Shown piece after piece: positions 25,559 to 34,371 of a stretch of 34,371 bases of DNA. Each line of letters begins with the position of its first letter. Position 1 is the first letter of the stretch. Where the stretch lies: the NCBI GenBank assembly GCA_943354555.1, contig CALRCM010000007.1:1-34371 (forward strand), given 5' to 3'. Position numbers and translations under genes: made by a program. The stretch is from Candidatus Peribacteria bacterium (GTDB lineage: Bacteria > Patescibacteriota > Gracilibacteria > Peribacterales > Peribacteraceae). The notes under the pieces were generated by a model. It saw nothing but the letters and a program-made list of their open reading frames with translations. It searched no databases and was not told the DNA's origin.

Positions 25559-28396
25559 TTATTTTTTGGGCGGAGGACATATGCGATTCACCCGTGAGCA
25601 CAATTGCTCAGGGAATGCGGTAGAGCCGATATCTTCGAGCATGGTCGCTGCAGCTGACAGGATCTCGCCGTATGCCTTACTCATGGGGCCAACCTGCATG
25701 CGATAGAGCGTGGTGGCGTACCGTGCGCCTATGCTCGGGGTCATGCGTTGGATATCTTCAGCGGGATTCATCTGATTCGTTACTGCATTTGCGAGAGCGA
25801 GGAGCATGTCGAGTGCGTCGCTAAGCGGGCGGGCAAGGGTGCGTGATACTTCCGCCTGGCAGAGCGTGGGGGGGGTACGCGGAGGAAGGCCAAGTATCTG
25901 GCAAAGAGCGCGATCCGTGAGTTGTGCGATATCCCATGGCCGGTATTCTGGGATGATTGGAAACGCCATCGAGGGAAGAACGAGTTGTGATGAGACAGGC
26001 GGTTTGGTATTCGCAAGCGGGTCATCGCCGTAGCAGCTATCCCATGGGAAGGCCTCATCAAAAACGTTTTGTGACATCCTTCCTGGGATCATGCGCTCTT
26101 CCTCGATGGTTTGCTCTATGCATTGTCCGATGAAGCAAAGATTGTTACCGATGGTGTTTTCATATTCCGAGCGGCACTCTGGTGTGCAGACATTGGGGAG
26201 TGAGGCGATCATGGATTTTGTCCGTAGGTCGAGTCTGTTCACGGCATCCGCACAGGAGGTTGGGAGGTTGAGCCTCACTTTATGACGTTCGACGGCTTGT
26301 ATGACAGCGTTGGAAAAATCAATGGGAACAACTGGTACGTCACTGCATTGTCCTAGGCCTTCACAACTGAGAGTGCTGAGCGTCGCGGCACAGACTTCCG
26401 GTGTAACGTACATGGGTTCGCCACGGTAGTCATACCGTAAGTCCGCAAGGATCCCGTCGCGGTCCAGCATGATGCACTGTGCGAGGTATGCCTGATATTC
26501 TCCACTACAACAACGTTCCAAGCTTCCTGTGAAGGCCTCCTTCGGCTGGTTGCAGGTTTGTTGCACATGCACCATTTCATGAACAAGGAGTGGAGCCAGC
26601 ATTGCTGTTGACCCGCTTCCGCCTATGTCTGGCGGGATACAAACACGGATGAGCCCATTGGATTGCTTTGGCTCGGTGAAGAGCCCTCCTCCTGGGCAAG
26701 TATCCCCACAGTAGAAGTCTACTGCGCAGTGGCTGCAGGGGCCGGGTAGGATATCATCCTGTTTTACCGGTGTATCGGCTACCGTTGGTGATTCTGTAGC
26801 AAGGCGCCAGCCGCCGATGCCACAGACATTCGGGCCGGCAGGGGACAGGGCAATGGGGAAACGCAGCGGAGGTTTTATACAGATTCCGAGGTACATTCCG
26901 GAGCCTGTGCGCTCCTCATCGATCGGTGGTGGCGGGCCTCCACCCGGGGTTCCACCGGGGCCGGGAAATATGCGCGTGATGCGTCCGATGATGCTGCCGA
27001 CTCCTCCTCCAGGCGAAGAAGAGGAAGACCCGCCACTACTCGATGATGAGCTACTATTGTTATCTATGGGATCACAGACATTACCTATGCCATCACCATC
27101 TGTGTCAGCCTGATCGGAGTTTGGGATGAGAGAACAGTTGTCCGCTTCATCAAGGTCTCCGTCGTTGTCATCATCGGGATCGCAGGAATTTCCAAGGCCA
27201 TCTCCGTCTGTATCGGTCTGATGGGGGTTTCCGACAAACGGGCAGTCATCGAGTACCGGCGTATAGGCGACGCTGCATTCGTTTTGCTCCAATGTGCGGC
27301 ACAAAAACCCTAGTGTATTGATCGCCATACGACAGACGCCTGCTGTTGCGATCGGCGTTTGTGGTGGAGCGGCATAGTTGCCCCCAAGAGAAAGTACAGG
27401 AGGGAAAGTAGCAGAACACATGGATGCATCCCCAGCACTCGCCATACATTGTTGGTATGCACTGTCATCTATCATGCGTGGCTGCACTGGCTCCAAGGGC
27501 ACTTCCCATTCAATGCCCGCATCGCGGTTATTTACCCAGACGATGATGTTCATGTTGCGGTAGGCCCATGTGGGGAATACCACCAATGCATCGTTATTTA
27601 CGACGGGTAATCCTGCGGTCGCTGCATTCCATACGTTATTAAGTTCGATTTCCACATTGCACCAGCGTGCGAAGAGAAGCCCAAGCTCGCCTCCGGGGTC
27701 GTTTCTACTGCACGCTCCTTCTTCTGCAACAGCTTTATATCCAAAGCGGTACCGAGCGATTGCTCCCGCAAGTTCTTCGATCTGCTCTCTGCCCGCCACC
27801 CCCGTCTTGAGAGCTTCGAGCGCTGTTTTGAGGCCGTTGAACTGTGCTTCTATGGCACTGAGCGGTTCTGGGTACGATGCTACGGACATATTCACAAAAA
27901 TATCCGTTGTGAACATTCTGTCTGTGCCGGATTCCCAGATGTGCAGAATACTTGCAAACGCCGTCGGGAATCCTGCAAAAGTACCAGGGTACTCGGATAT
28001 GCCAAGTTCATAACTTCCTGCAGAAATAGAAAGATCTCTTGCAAGCCGTCGCACGCGCTGTTCGCGCTTCACGAGCCGCTGGATTTCTCCCTGTAAATTT
28101 TCACAGACGATGAGTTGCTTGGTTTGCAATCTACCGCATCGGCCGATAAATTCGCCAGGGTTGTGGACGGCAAGCCCGATCTCGTTTTCCGAAAATGTAA
28201 GGCTGTAGGTATTACTGATAAGTTGTGCCGCAAACTTTGCAATGATCGGTTCCACTTCATCCAGTGTCTCTTTCTCCTGCAGGAGCTTGATGCGCTGGTA
28301 GAGCGTGGAAGGGGCAGAGGCTACATTTGCTGCTAGTGCGCTTGAGGTACTGCCCAGTGCCATCAGCATGCCGATGATCGCAATGGAGTTTCTCAT
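25559..28396 (-). CDS. Large secreted protein with thrombospondin type-3-like Ca-binding repeats, Ser/Gly/Pro linker and an HExxH zincin-like motif (gene 4 of cluster)
   Basis: Signal peptide MRNSIAIIGMLMALGSTSSALA; DTDGDGLGNSCDPDDDNDGDLDEADNCSLIPNSDQADTDGDGIGNVCDP; SSSSSSSGGSSSSSPGGG; LLVHEMVHVQQTC...CCSGEYQAYLAQC. Confidence 0.88.
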   Translation of the reverse strand: MRNSIAIIGMLMALGSTSSALAANVASAPSTLYQRIKLLQEKETLDEVEPIIAKFAAQLISNTYSLTFSENEIGLAVHNPGEFIGRCGRLQTKQLIVCENLQGEIQRLVKREQRVRRLARDLSISAGSYELGISEYPGTFAGFPTAFASILHIWESGTDRMFTTDIFVNMSVASYPEPLSAIEAQFNGLKTALEALKTGVAGREQIEELAGAIARYRFGYKAVAEEGACSRNDPGGELGLLFARWCNVEIELNNVWNAATAGLPVVNNDALVVFPTWAYRNMNIIVWVNNRDAGIEWEVPLEPVQPRMIDDSAYQQCMASAGDASMCSATFPPVLSLGGNYAAPPQTPIATAGVCRMAINTLGFLCRTLEQNECSVAYTPVLDDCPFVGNPHQTDTDGDGLGNSCDPDDDNDGDLDEADNCSLIPNSDQADTDGDGIGNVCDPIDNNSSSSSSSGGSSSSSPGGGVGSIIGRITRIFPGPGGTPGGGPPPPIDEERTGSGMYLGICIKPPLRFPIALSPAGPNVCGIGGWRLATESPTVADTPVKQDDILPGPCSHCAVDFYCGDTCPGGGLFTEPKQSNGLIRVCIPPDIGGSGSTAMLAPLLVHEMVHVQQTCNQPKEAFTGSLERCCSGEYQAYLAQCIMLDRDGILADLRYDYRGEPMYVTPEVCAATLSTLSCEGLGQCSDVPVVPIDFSNAVIQAVERHKVRLNLPTSCADAVNRLDLRTKSMIASLPNVCTPECRSEYENTIGNNLCFIGQCIEQTIEEERMIPGRMSQNVFDEAFPWDSCYGDDPLANTKPPVSSQLVLPSMAFPIIPEYRPWDIAQLTDRALCQILGLPPRTPPTLCQAEVSRTLARPLSDALDMLLALANAVTNQMNPAEDIQRMTPSIGARYATTLYRMQVGPMSKAYGEILSAAATMLEDIGSTAFPEQLCSRVNRICPPPKK

Positions 28397-29367
28397 TCTG
28401 TCATATCGGAAAGACTTTCACATCCTTCGTCGTCGAGATCCACCGATCCATCATCATCATTATCGTTTCCATCAGAGCAAACGCTGGGATCTCTCATAGG
28501 GTCTTTCGCATTCCAAATACGCGGCATGCACGCCGCGGTGTCCGCTGAGAGGCCTAGGGCATTACGGATATCGAGAGATGCGCGCTGCATGCAGTTTGTA
28601 TCCTGCGCAAGTATACGGCTCATCTGCACCGTACCCATCAAGCCAAGGACACGATCAAGAGTCGGTCGCGCTATCTTGAGCTCGAGCTGTATTTCGCGAC
28701 TTTGCTTGTACCATTCTTCAAACAATTTGGTGAAAAAGAAGGGGTTTGCAGCAAGTCCTCCCGGGAGAAGTGCTCTGCGCTCACTTTCTTCCCGCCAGAT
28801 TTCCGCGGGGAGACGTGTGGTGCGTTCTGCGAGGCTGCATTCATACACACGCAGGTACTCGATGAGTACAGGTGTTGTATCCGATTGGCCGAATACAGTC
28901 TCATTCTTCATCCATGGCTCCAGTTTCTTTGCGATGTCTCGAAGAAGAGGAGGTGCGGGTGTTGTGCTTGCCGCCTGCGTGCCGGAGCAGAGCCCTTGCC
29001 CCCCAGGAGGCTCGCGCTGTGCAAAATTTCCCGCCACTTCCTTTCCAATGAAGCTCTCCAGGATATTGTCGATATCTCTGTGATAGATTCTTGACCATTC
29101 TTTATATGGAATAGGTACGCGTGGATGAAGACTACTGCACAAGTCTTGGTCGGCAGCATTTTCAGCCTCCTCCATACAGTCGGAGTAGAGCTGATTATGC
29201 TCGAAGGAGAAAATTTCTGTGTCGAGCTTCGTGCATGATCCCAGCTTCGGATAGGGCTGCTGCCATTCCGCAGCCTTCCCCGAGATTGCTGCGAAGATAC
29301 CGACACACAACAAGGGCAGAGTGCTTCTTATAGAGATTCGCCTTTGCAAGAAAATAACTGATTGCAT
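28393..29367 (-). CDS. Hypothetical secreted protein with Asp-rich Ca-binding-like C-terminus (gene 3 of cluster); start ATG 29367 preferred
   Basis: Signal peptide-like MQSVIFLQRRISIRSTLPLLCVGIFAAISGKAA; C-terminus CSDGNDNDDDGSVDLDDEGCESLSDMTE; ATGA overlap with the next gene. Confidence 0.82.
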   Translation of the reverse strand: MQSVIFLQRRISIRSTLPLLCVGIFAAISGKAAEWQQPYPKLGSCTKLDTEIFSFEHNQLYSDCMEEAENAADQDLCSSLHPRVPIPYKEWSRIYHRDIDNILESFIGKEVAGNFAQREPPGGQGLCSGTQAASTTPAPPLLRDIAKKLEPWMKNETVFGQSDTTPVLIEYLRVYECSLAERTTRLPAEIWREESERRALLPGGLAANPFFFTKLFEEWYKQSREIQLELKIARPTLDRVLGLMGTVQMSRILAQDTNCMQRASLDIRNALGLSADTAACMPRIWNAKDPMRDPSVCSDGNDNDDDGSVDLDDEGCESLSDMTE

Positions 29368-29371
29368 GGTC

Positions 29372-30289
29372 TTACGGTGGGGCGGGGCTGGATGAGCTGT
29401 CGAGGCTGGATGGGTTGTCGTCGCATGCACCTATAAAGCATGGGACGCGGCTGAAGCTTGTGATCATCTGGGTTGAACTGCGTATGGAGCCCAAAACCAC
29501 TCCTCGCATCTGCGCGAGAAAAGAGCGGAAGATTCCAGAGAACTGAAGTCCTGTCCGGTACCCAGCGTCATATTCTGAGACAAGCTTAAGAACCTGCGTT
29601 TCTCGTAGACGCAGAGATTCGGTCATGGCGATGCAGTACGCCTTCAGGTTTCCCTGCGTGGTAACCAATTCTTGCTCTACAGGAAGATGGCAGAAAGGAA
29701 TGGTTGTTGTCGCAACGTCCTGACATCCCAGTATTTTCACGGTGACGGTCTGCGGGGCTGGTTCCTCGACGGTAAGGGACATATCCACCAGTCGGCACAA
29801 TTGCTCCAGTTTGCACTCCAGTGTGCGGTACGCCTGAGCAAGGTTGGGGATCAGCTCTGTCGAGAGGCGTCGCTGAACGCCGAAGATTCCACTACGCGGA
29901 GCGACATCGTTAAACGTGTCCATGGTGTTATCCGGCCATGTGGTGGATTCAAATCCTGGCGATACGGATTCCCAAATACTGGGTTGCGCTGCGGTACTGC
30001 TTGTAGAGGAGGTCGCACGCTGTGTCTTGATCCAAATACTCTTGTCCTGCGTCGCGAAGCGCACTTCGGCGATGATCGCTTTCTCTGCATTCGTGAGACC
30101 GAACAGTACAGCACGAAATTCCCTTTGCTCTTTCCATGCCCTCCAATCCATTTCTTCGCGGCATGCGTCGTAACCCACACCGGAAGATGAAGAAGAGGAA
30201 GAGGAACTGCTTTGCGCTTCAACATAGGGCACAAAAGCCAGTGCAGATGCCATAGCGAGCAGACCGATACTGAAAAGATTTCGGAACAT
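29372..30289 (-). CDS. Hypothetical secreted Ser-rich protein (gene 2 of cluster)
   Basis: Signal peptide MFRNLFSIGLLAMASALAFVPYVEAQ followed by a poly-Ser tract; C-terminus SSLDSSSSPAPP. Confidence 0.82.
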   Translation of the reverse strand: MFRNLFSIGLLAMASALAFVPYVEAQSSSSSSSSSSGVGYDACREEMDWRAWKEQREFRAVLFGLTNAEKAIIAEVRFATQDKSIWIKTQRATSSTSSTAAQPSIWESVSPGFESTTWPDNTMDTFNDVAPRSGIFGVQRRLSTELIPNLAQAYRTLECKLEQLCRLVDMSLTVEEPAPQTVTVKILGCQDVATTTIPFCHLPVEQELVTTQGNLKAYCIAMTESLRLRETQVLKLVSEYDAGYRTGLQFSGIFRSFLAQMRGVVLGSIRSSTQMITSFSRVPCFIGACDDNPSSLDSSSSPAPP

Positions 30290-30291
30290 AG

Positions 30292-33200
30292 TTACGGTGA
30301 TAAAGATCCGGAATACAGCTTGAGACTTGGCCGCTGATCAAACGATGGAGTGATGGTGTTGCGGTCTGCCTGGTACGGGAATGTGGAAGAGGATGAGGAT
30401 GAGGAGCCGCCGATATTTTGCAATGTGTCTCGGAAGAGCTCTACGCGCCACTGGTCTATAGAACTCGTTTGGTCGTCCACCTTCACATCCGAGAACCACC
30501 CTATGCGCGGGAGGATTCTCTGCTTGTGCACATCCTGGCATGCCCAGTCTTCGGGATCACATGGGTGAAAGTCTCCTCGTCCATCCTCTCTCCACACGCC
30601 TGTCACTTCAAAGTCTTCTATGAGTTCTACGGCTGGTCGCGCGCCTATACGTGTGAAGCGCTCCAAAAGATCCATCTCCACATGAACGCAGGTGTCTTTA
30701 CCCCACCCCTTTCTGCAGTACACCTCTTCACCAGGGAGGACGCAACAATCACCTTTGATCTGGTCAGGGTCGTCATTCTTGCACCGCACAAAAGCTTCCT
30801 GTGTGCCACAACGGGGTTTGGTAATGGCATCCCAAAATTTTCCGTAGGCTTGCTTCAAGGAACTGATAAAACTTTTTTGGGCATCAATGAATGTCATGAT
30901 GCTGGCTACGTCCCGCCCCTCATGATTGCCCAGAGCAGGATACGTGACGGTCAATCCATCCTCTGTCTTAAATGGCAGAGTAAGAGCACCAGAGATCGAA
31001 AGAATGGGTAGAGGTGGGAGCGGCGGGAGGGTGGGGATAGTGGCATTTCTTTCCAAGGCTCCCGGAGGGCGCAGCTTGTCATGAGCAATAAGAAGTTGCA
31101 CTGGTTTGATAACGGGAATGAGAATCGTATCAGTGGAGATTTCAAATGCCGTGAGATCGATGAAGAGATCTTCGGGCCGGCCAATGCTTGGGAGAGTACT
31201 TCTTCCACCACCTCCTGCTCCGACGAATGAGTAGATCGGAGTGGTAAAGGTGTCGTTTTTGCACCATGGCATATTGGTGATGTCATGGAAATCCCGATAG
31301 GCTTTTTGGGCATTCCTCCATGCAGGAGCGATCTGGTCCCGTATGGCTTTGCGTTGCTCCTCAAAGGCACGGAAGGTTGCCAGGTGCTGCGTGAGCCAGT
31401 CATTGATCACGAGGCGCAGTTTATTTTGCTGTACCAGTGCTTTCCCAAGTGCATTGGGAAGTTCCGCACGGAGAGATCGCGCCTTATCAATATTCACTGC
31501 ATATTCTTCCAAGCGGTCGATGAGGTCGTTGACCTCCGGACCAACAGGGATGCCTTCATGGATGCGGAGCTTCTTCCACCGGACCCACCCTTCCTTGTGT
31601 GCTCGGAAGTCCATTGCGGATCCAAACGGCACGATGAGTGTAAGCGGGCGCTCCCGCACAGGAGCGATGATTGCACTTTCCAGAAGTGCGGCGATATCGC
31701 CGAGGATATCGTCACGTACCTCCATCTGTACCTCCATCGTTTTACGTTCCGGTTCATAGGACCATTGCTTGGCAGGTGGCTTTGGGGGCTTGGGAGGGTT
31801 GCTGTTGAAAAGCATTTCCTGAAATTCAAGGTTAGCGCTCCATGCGGAGGGAAAGATGATATGCACCACTGGCGGGTGCATAAATTGTTGCATCTCCGTT
31901 TCGTACCGCTGCCATGTTTCTGTGTAGAAGCGTGTATTGCCGTTAGCGTTGGTCACAGAATCGTCAAATGCACGCCGGAGCCCTCCGATTGATCGGAAAT
32001 TTATGTACGGGTCCGGACCGTAGGTGGAGCTCGAGGATCCGGACGTTGCCGCGCTGCTGGCGCTTCGGGTTTTAAGCTTTGCACCACGCGCACGCTCTAG
32101 CGTGCTATCGAGTGAGAGTAGTGCGAAAGTGAGATCCTGACCATATTTTTTCTTGAAGACTTCTCCATTGAGGAGACTGAATGCCCCGCCGAGATTCTGG
32201 TACCAGAGATCTTCGTTTATATTAAAATTCCTGTTACGGATCTCGTTTGAAGACGTGGGGTTTGGATCCAGTGGGTTGAGAGTTTCCACAAATTTCCCCC
32301 TCCCTCGTTGGGTTTTATAGAACGTTCGGAATTCATAGGGCTCTTTGTACGCGCCGATGACACATCGCTGATCATTGTTAGATGCGGTGCGTGTCTTCGT
32401 ATCGAATTCGGTATAAAAACCGAAGCACGTCACAGGGATATTTATCCTTGTACGTACATCATTTGGTGCATTTATCACGGACTTACGTGCGTACCCTGTG
32501 CGGGGATACTCACGGAAGTAGGAAACGTAGAGCCCAGGGATCATCCTATTTCCGGATTTCGCAGCGCCGTACCCCGCACGGCATCCAGTCTCTCTGCGGA
32601 TGGGACGGGGAATGAGCTCTCCATTGTAATCGATGACGGGAGCTGAACCGTCGGAGGCAAGGCAGATCCCCGGTATAGCTGGATGTATACATACAGAACC
32701 AGGGATTTTACATTCCCATGGTCTGCAGGGAGGAGTGAGACATGGGACTGCAATCTCGCAGTCCGTTGCGTTGATACATGGAGTTGTCGTAGTGAATTCC
32801 GGCACGACATTTCTACATTGCAGAGGAGCGGGGCAATCTGCGCTTACAAGACAGGCGACATCTGAACCAGGAAGAATACCGACCGAAAGTCCATCTCCGG
32901 CGCAGCGTACGCAGTTACGACGTGCATCAGGGTGTCCGGCACATGCACCGGCGGCAGTGAGAGTGCAGGACTCGTACTCCAGTTTTGTAACTCTTGCTTC
33001 GGAGCAGCAGTAGTACCATCCAGAGAAGAAGTGAATACGTGTGTACCCTCCACTAATAAAGCCACCCGCTTCGGTTTCACAATCGGAGCCCGGAGGCATG
33101 GTTCCGGGGTATGGATCCCACATAGGGCTGGGTGTTTCTCCTGCTCCCGGATACTTTTTTGCGCAGGAAGGAGCTTTGTCGCGCGCATCAGTGTCATCTG

Positions 33201-33999
33201 CGTCGAAGGCGCCCAGTCGCTCACAGCAGTCACCGTTCAATGGGTCGTCATTTCTCGCCTTCTCATTGTTGCCATGCTGCACACAGGTCTGGACGTCTAC
33301 GACAGGAGGCACAAGAGAGATGATCTTGTACCAAACATCTACCCAGACAGGAGATTGCCATTTATTCATGCGCTGGCAGATGTCTTGGCAGCGAGCGGGT
33401 GTCGCCATATTGTCTTTGTTCGGATCGTCGTCCGGTTTTTTGCAGGGAGGGCCATCATCAAAAAATGGCGGGAACCCCGGGCGGCACGCCGTGCTCCACC
33501 CGCGCGCCCGTGTCGTCACCGGATACACGTATCCATCGCCAAGTGCCCCACTCGATTCATCACGAAGTGCCATACCAGACGGCTTTTTTGCAAACGGGTC
33601 TCCTGTGCGTCCCGGTACACCCACAACAGTTGCTATTCTATCGACGGCACTGAGATTCATATTCCATCCACCACACACTGCGCGCTCATTGAGATCCTGA
33701 TAGATTTCACCCTTTAACTGACCGATTTTTCCTGTGACATCGAAGATGGCATCCATATCCCCTGGGTTATCTGAGGGGATTTTGTAGGGCTCGGGAAGAT
33801 CCACCGTATCTCTCGGTGCCGCACTTGCTGAACTCACTGTCAGAAGCATCCCAAATCCGAGTAATGTGACGAGAAGTCGGTGAGGAGGGGGAAGTGATCG
33901 CACAGCGATGACTATGGTAACTCTTTTATGGTGCAAGGATGGTGAAAGAAAATTGACAACATTGCGGGATTGGCGATTGGGAGAATCATCAGAATGCAT
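30292..33999 (-). CDS. Giant Cys-rich secreted protein (gene 1 of cluster); start uncertain (ATG 33999 or GTG 33903; TTG 34200 unlikely)
   Basis: Signal-like segment LLVTLLGFGMLLTVSSASAA; many Cys pairs (GDCCERLG, YYCCSEAR, NCVRCAGDG); Ser linkers. Confidence 0.82.
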   Translation of the reverse strand: MHSDDSPNRQSRNVVNFLSPSLHHKRVTIVIAVRSLPPPHRLLVTLLGFGMLLTVSSASAAPRDTVDLPEPYKIPSDNPGDMDAIFDVTGKIGQLKGEIYQDLNERAVCGGWNMNLSAVDRIATVVGVPGRTGDPFAKKPSGMALRDESSGALGDGYVYPVTTRARGWSTACRPGFPPFFDDGPPCKKPDDDPNKDNMATPARCQDICQRMNKWQSPVWVDVWYKIISLVPPVVDVQTCVQHGNNEKARNDDPLNGDCCERLGAFDADDTDARDKAPSCAKKYPGAGETPSPMWDPYPGTMPPGSDCETEAGGFISGGYTRIHFFSGWYYCCSEARVTKLEYESCTLTAAGACAGHPDARRNCVRCAGDGLSVGILPGSDVACLVSADCPAPLQCRNVVPEFTTTTPCINATDCEIAVPCLTPPCRPWECKIPGSVCIHPAIPGICLASDGSAPVIDYNGELIPRPIRRETGCRAGYGAAKSGNRMIPGLYVSYFREYPRTGYARKSVINAPNDVRTRINIPVTCFGFYTEFDTKTRTASNNDQRCVIGAYKEPYEFRTFYKTQRGRGKFVETLNPLDPNPTSSNEIRNRNFNINEDLWYQNLGGAFSLLNGEVFKKKYGQDLTFALLSLDSTLERARGAKLKTRSASSAATSGSSSSTYGPDPYINFRSIGGLRRAFDDSVTNANGNTRFYTETWQRYETEMQQFMHPPVVHIIFPSAWSANLEFQEMLFNSNPPKPPKPPAKQWSYEPERKTMEVQMEVRDDILGDIAALLESAIIAPVRERPLTLIVPFGSAMDFRAHKEGWVRWKKLRIHEGIPVGPEVNDLIDRLEEYAVNIDKARSLRAELPNALGKALVQQNKLRLVINDWLTQHLATFRAFEEQRKAIRDQIAPAWRNAQKAYRDFHDITNMPWCKNDTFTTPIYSFVGAGGGGRSTLPSIGRPEDLFIDLTAFEISTDTILIPVIKPVQLLIAHDKLRPPGALERNATIPTLPPLPPLPILSISGALTLPFKTEDGLTVTYPALGNHEGRDVASIMTFIDAQKSFISSLKQAYGKFWDAITKPRCGTQEAFVRCKNDDPDQIKGDCCVLPGEEVYCRKGWGKDTCVHVEMDLLERFTRIGARPAVELIEDFEVTGVWREDGRGDFHPCDPEDWACQDVHKQRILPRIGWFSDVKVDDQTSSIDQWRVELFRDTLQNIGGSSSSSSSTFPYQADRNTITPSFDQRPSLKLYSGSLSP

Positions 34000-34111
34000 A
34001 TGGTTTTTGTGATGATGTACAACATTTGTTTCGGAGACATTGCAGATCATCCAAAAAAAGTATTTGCAATAAAATGCCATATTTCGTCTATTGCACCTTC
34101 TTTTGAGTGGG

Positions 34112-34125
34112 TGTACGAATGTACA
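34112..34125. promoter_or_regulatory. Operator-like palindrome TGTACGAATGTACA between ssb and the secreted-protein cluster
   Basis: GTGTAC-GAAT-GTACAC inverted repeat in the divergent intergenic; near-identical to 109-122. Confidence 0.5.
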
Positions 34126-34186
34126 CGTTGATTCTTTTAGAGCCTCGCGTAGGCTCCGCAATCCACTCGTCTTTCCCCACTCTTCT

Positions 34187-34371
34187 ATGTTTTCTCTCAA
34201 TAGAGTCTCACTGATTGGTTACCAGACCCAGCCCGTTGAGCTTCGTCAGACACCTTCCGGTACTGCGGTTACCGATCTCAATATCGTTGTCCCAACAACA
34301 TTTTCTTCCGGAGCCGGAGAGCAGCTCACCGGCAAAGGATTTTTCACGGTGACAGTCTGGGGAGCGATGGC
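34187..34371 (+). CDS. ssb: Single-stranded DNA-binding protein, 5' part (truncated by window end)
   Basis: MFSLNRVSLIGYQTQPVELRQTPSGTAVTDLNIVVPT...GKGFFTVTVWGAMA matches the SSB OB-fold N-terminus. Confidence 0.9.
   Translation, partial: MFSLNRVSLIGYQTQPVELRQTPSGTAVTDLNIVVPTTFSSGAGEQLTGKGFFTVTVWGAM

Noticed and set aside
32932-33717. 261-aa plus-strand ORF (and overlapping 219-aa ORF)
   Set aside because: Antisense to the giant secreted protein gene, Cys/Arg-rich translation without signature.
34140-34156. GAGCCT-CGCGT-AGGCTC stem-loop in the ssb leader
   Set aside because: Only 6 bp with no U-tract; too weak to call a terminator or riboswitch without comparative data.
1-34371. CRISPR array or transposase
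   Set aside because: No regularly spaced 24-40 nt direct repeats and no transposase/integrase signature found by eye; the only arrays are the 7-nt-period repeats.

Overview
The window looks like part of a Candidate Phyla Radiation-type genome, possibly Peregrinibacteria/Peribacteria-like; this taxonomic guess rests on gene style only. The left part holds housekeeping and replication/repair genes: a stand-alone ComEC-type metallo-beta-lactamase-fold protein, a GlmU-like nucleotidyltransferase, dnaN, mfd, tRNA-Leu(UAG), aspS, nrdR, tsaC/ywlC, dnaE, and the 5' end of ssb at the right edge. Between them are a HEPN/MNT gene pair and several large unannotated coiled-coil proteins (610, ~1750 and 329 aa). 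The right third (about 23.9-34.0 kb, minus strand) is a tightly packed five-gene cluster of predicted secreted proteins. These are Cys/Ser-rich, and one carries thrombospondin type-3-like Ca-binding repeats plus an HExxH motif. I recognise no named system in this cluster. The most unusual non-coding signals are: (i) five short arrays with strict 7-nt periodicity in two families, GTTCNNG inside dnaE and tsaC and AGCTNNN filling the translation-initiation regions of aspS and dnaE; (ii) three related perfect palindromes in gene-end positions with compensatory arm changes; (iii) two near-identical TGTACGNNTGTACA operator-like palindromes, upstream of ssb and of the MBL gene; and (iv) a DnaA-box cluster upstream of dnaN. 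All calls come from reading the sequence and the supplied ORF track; no database search was run.
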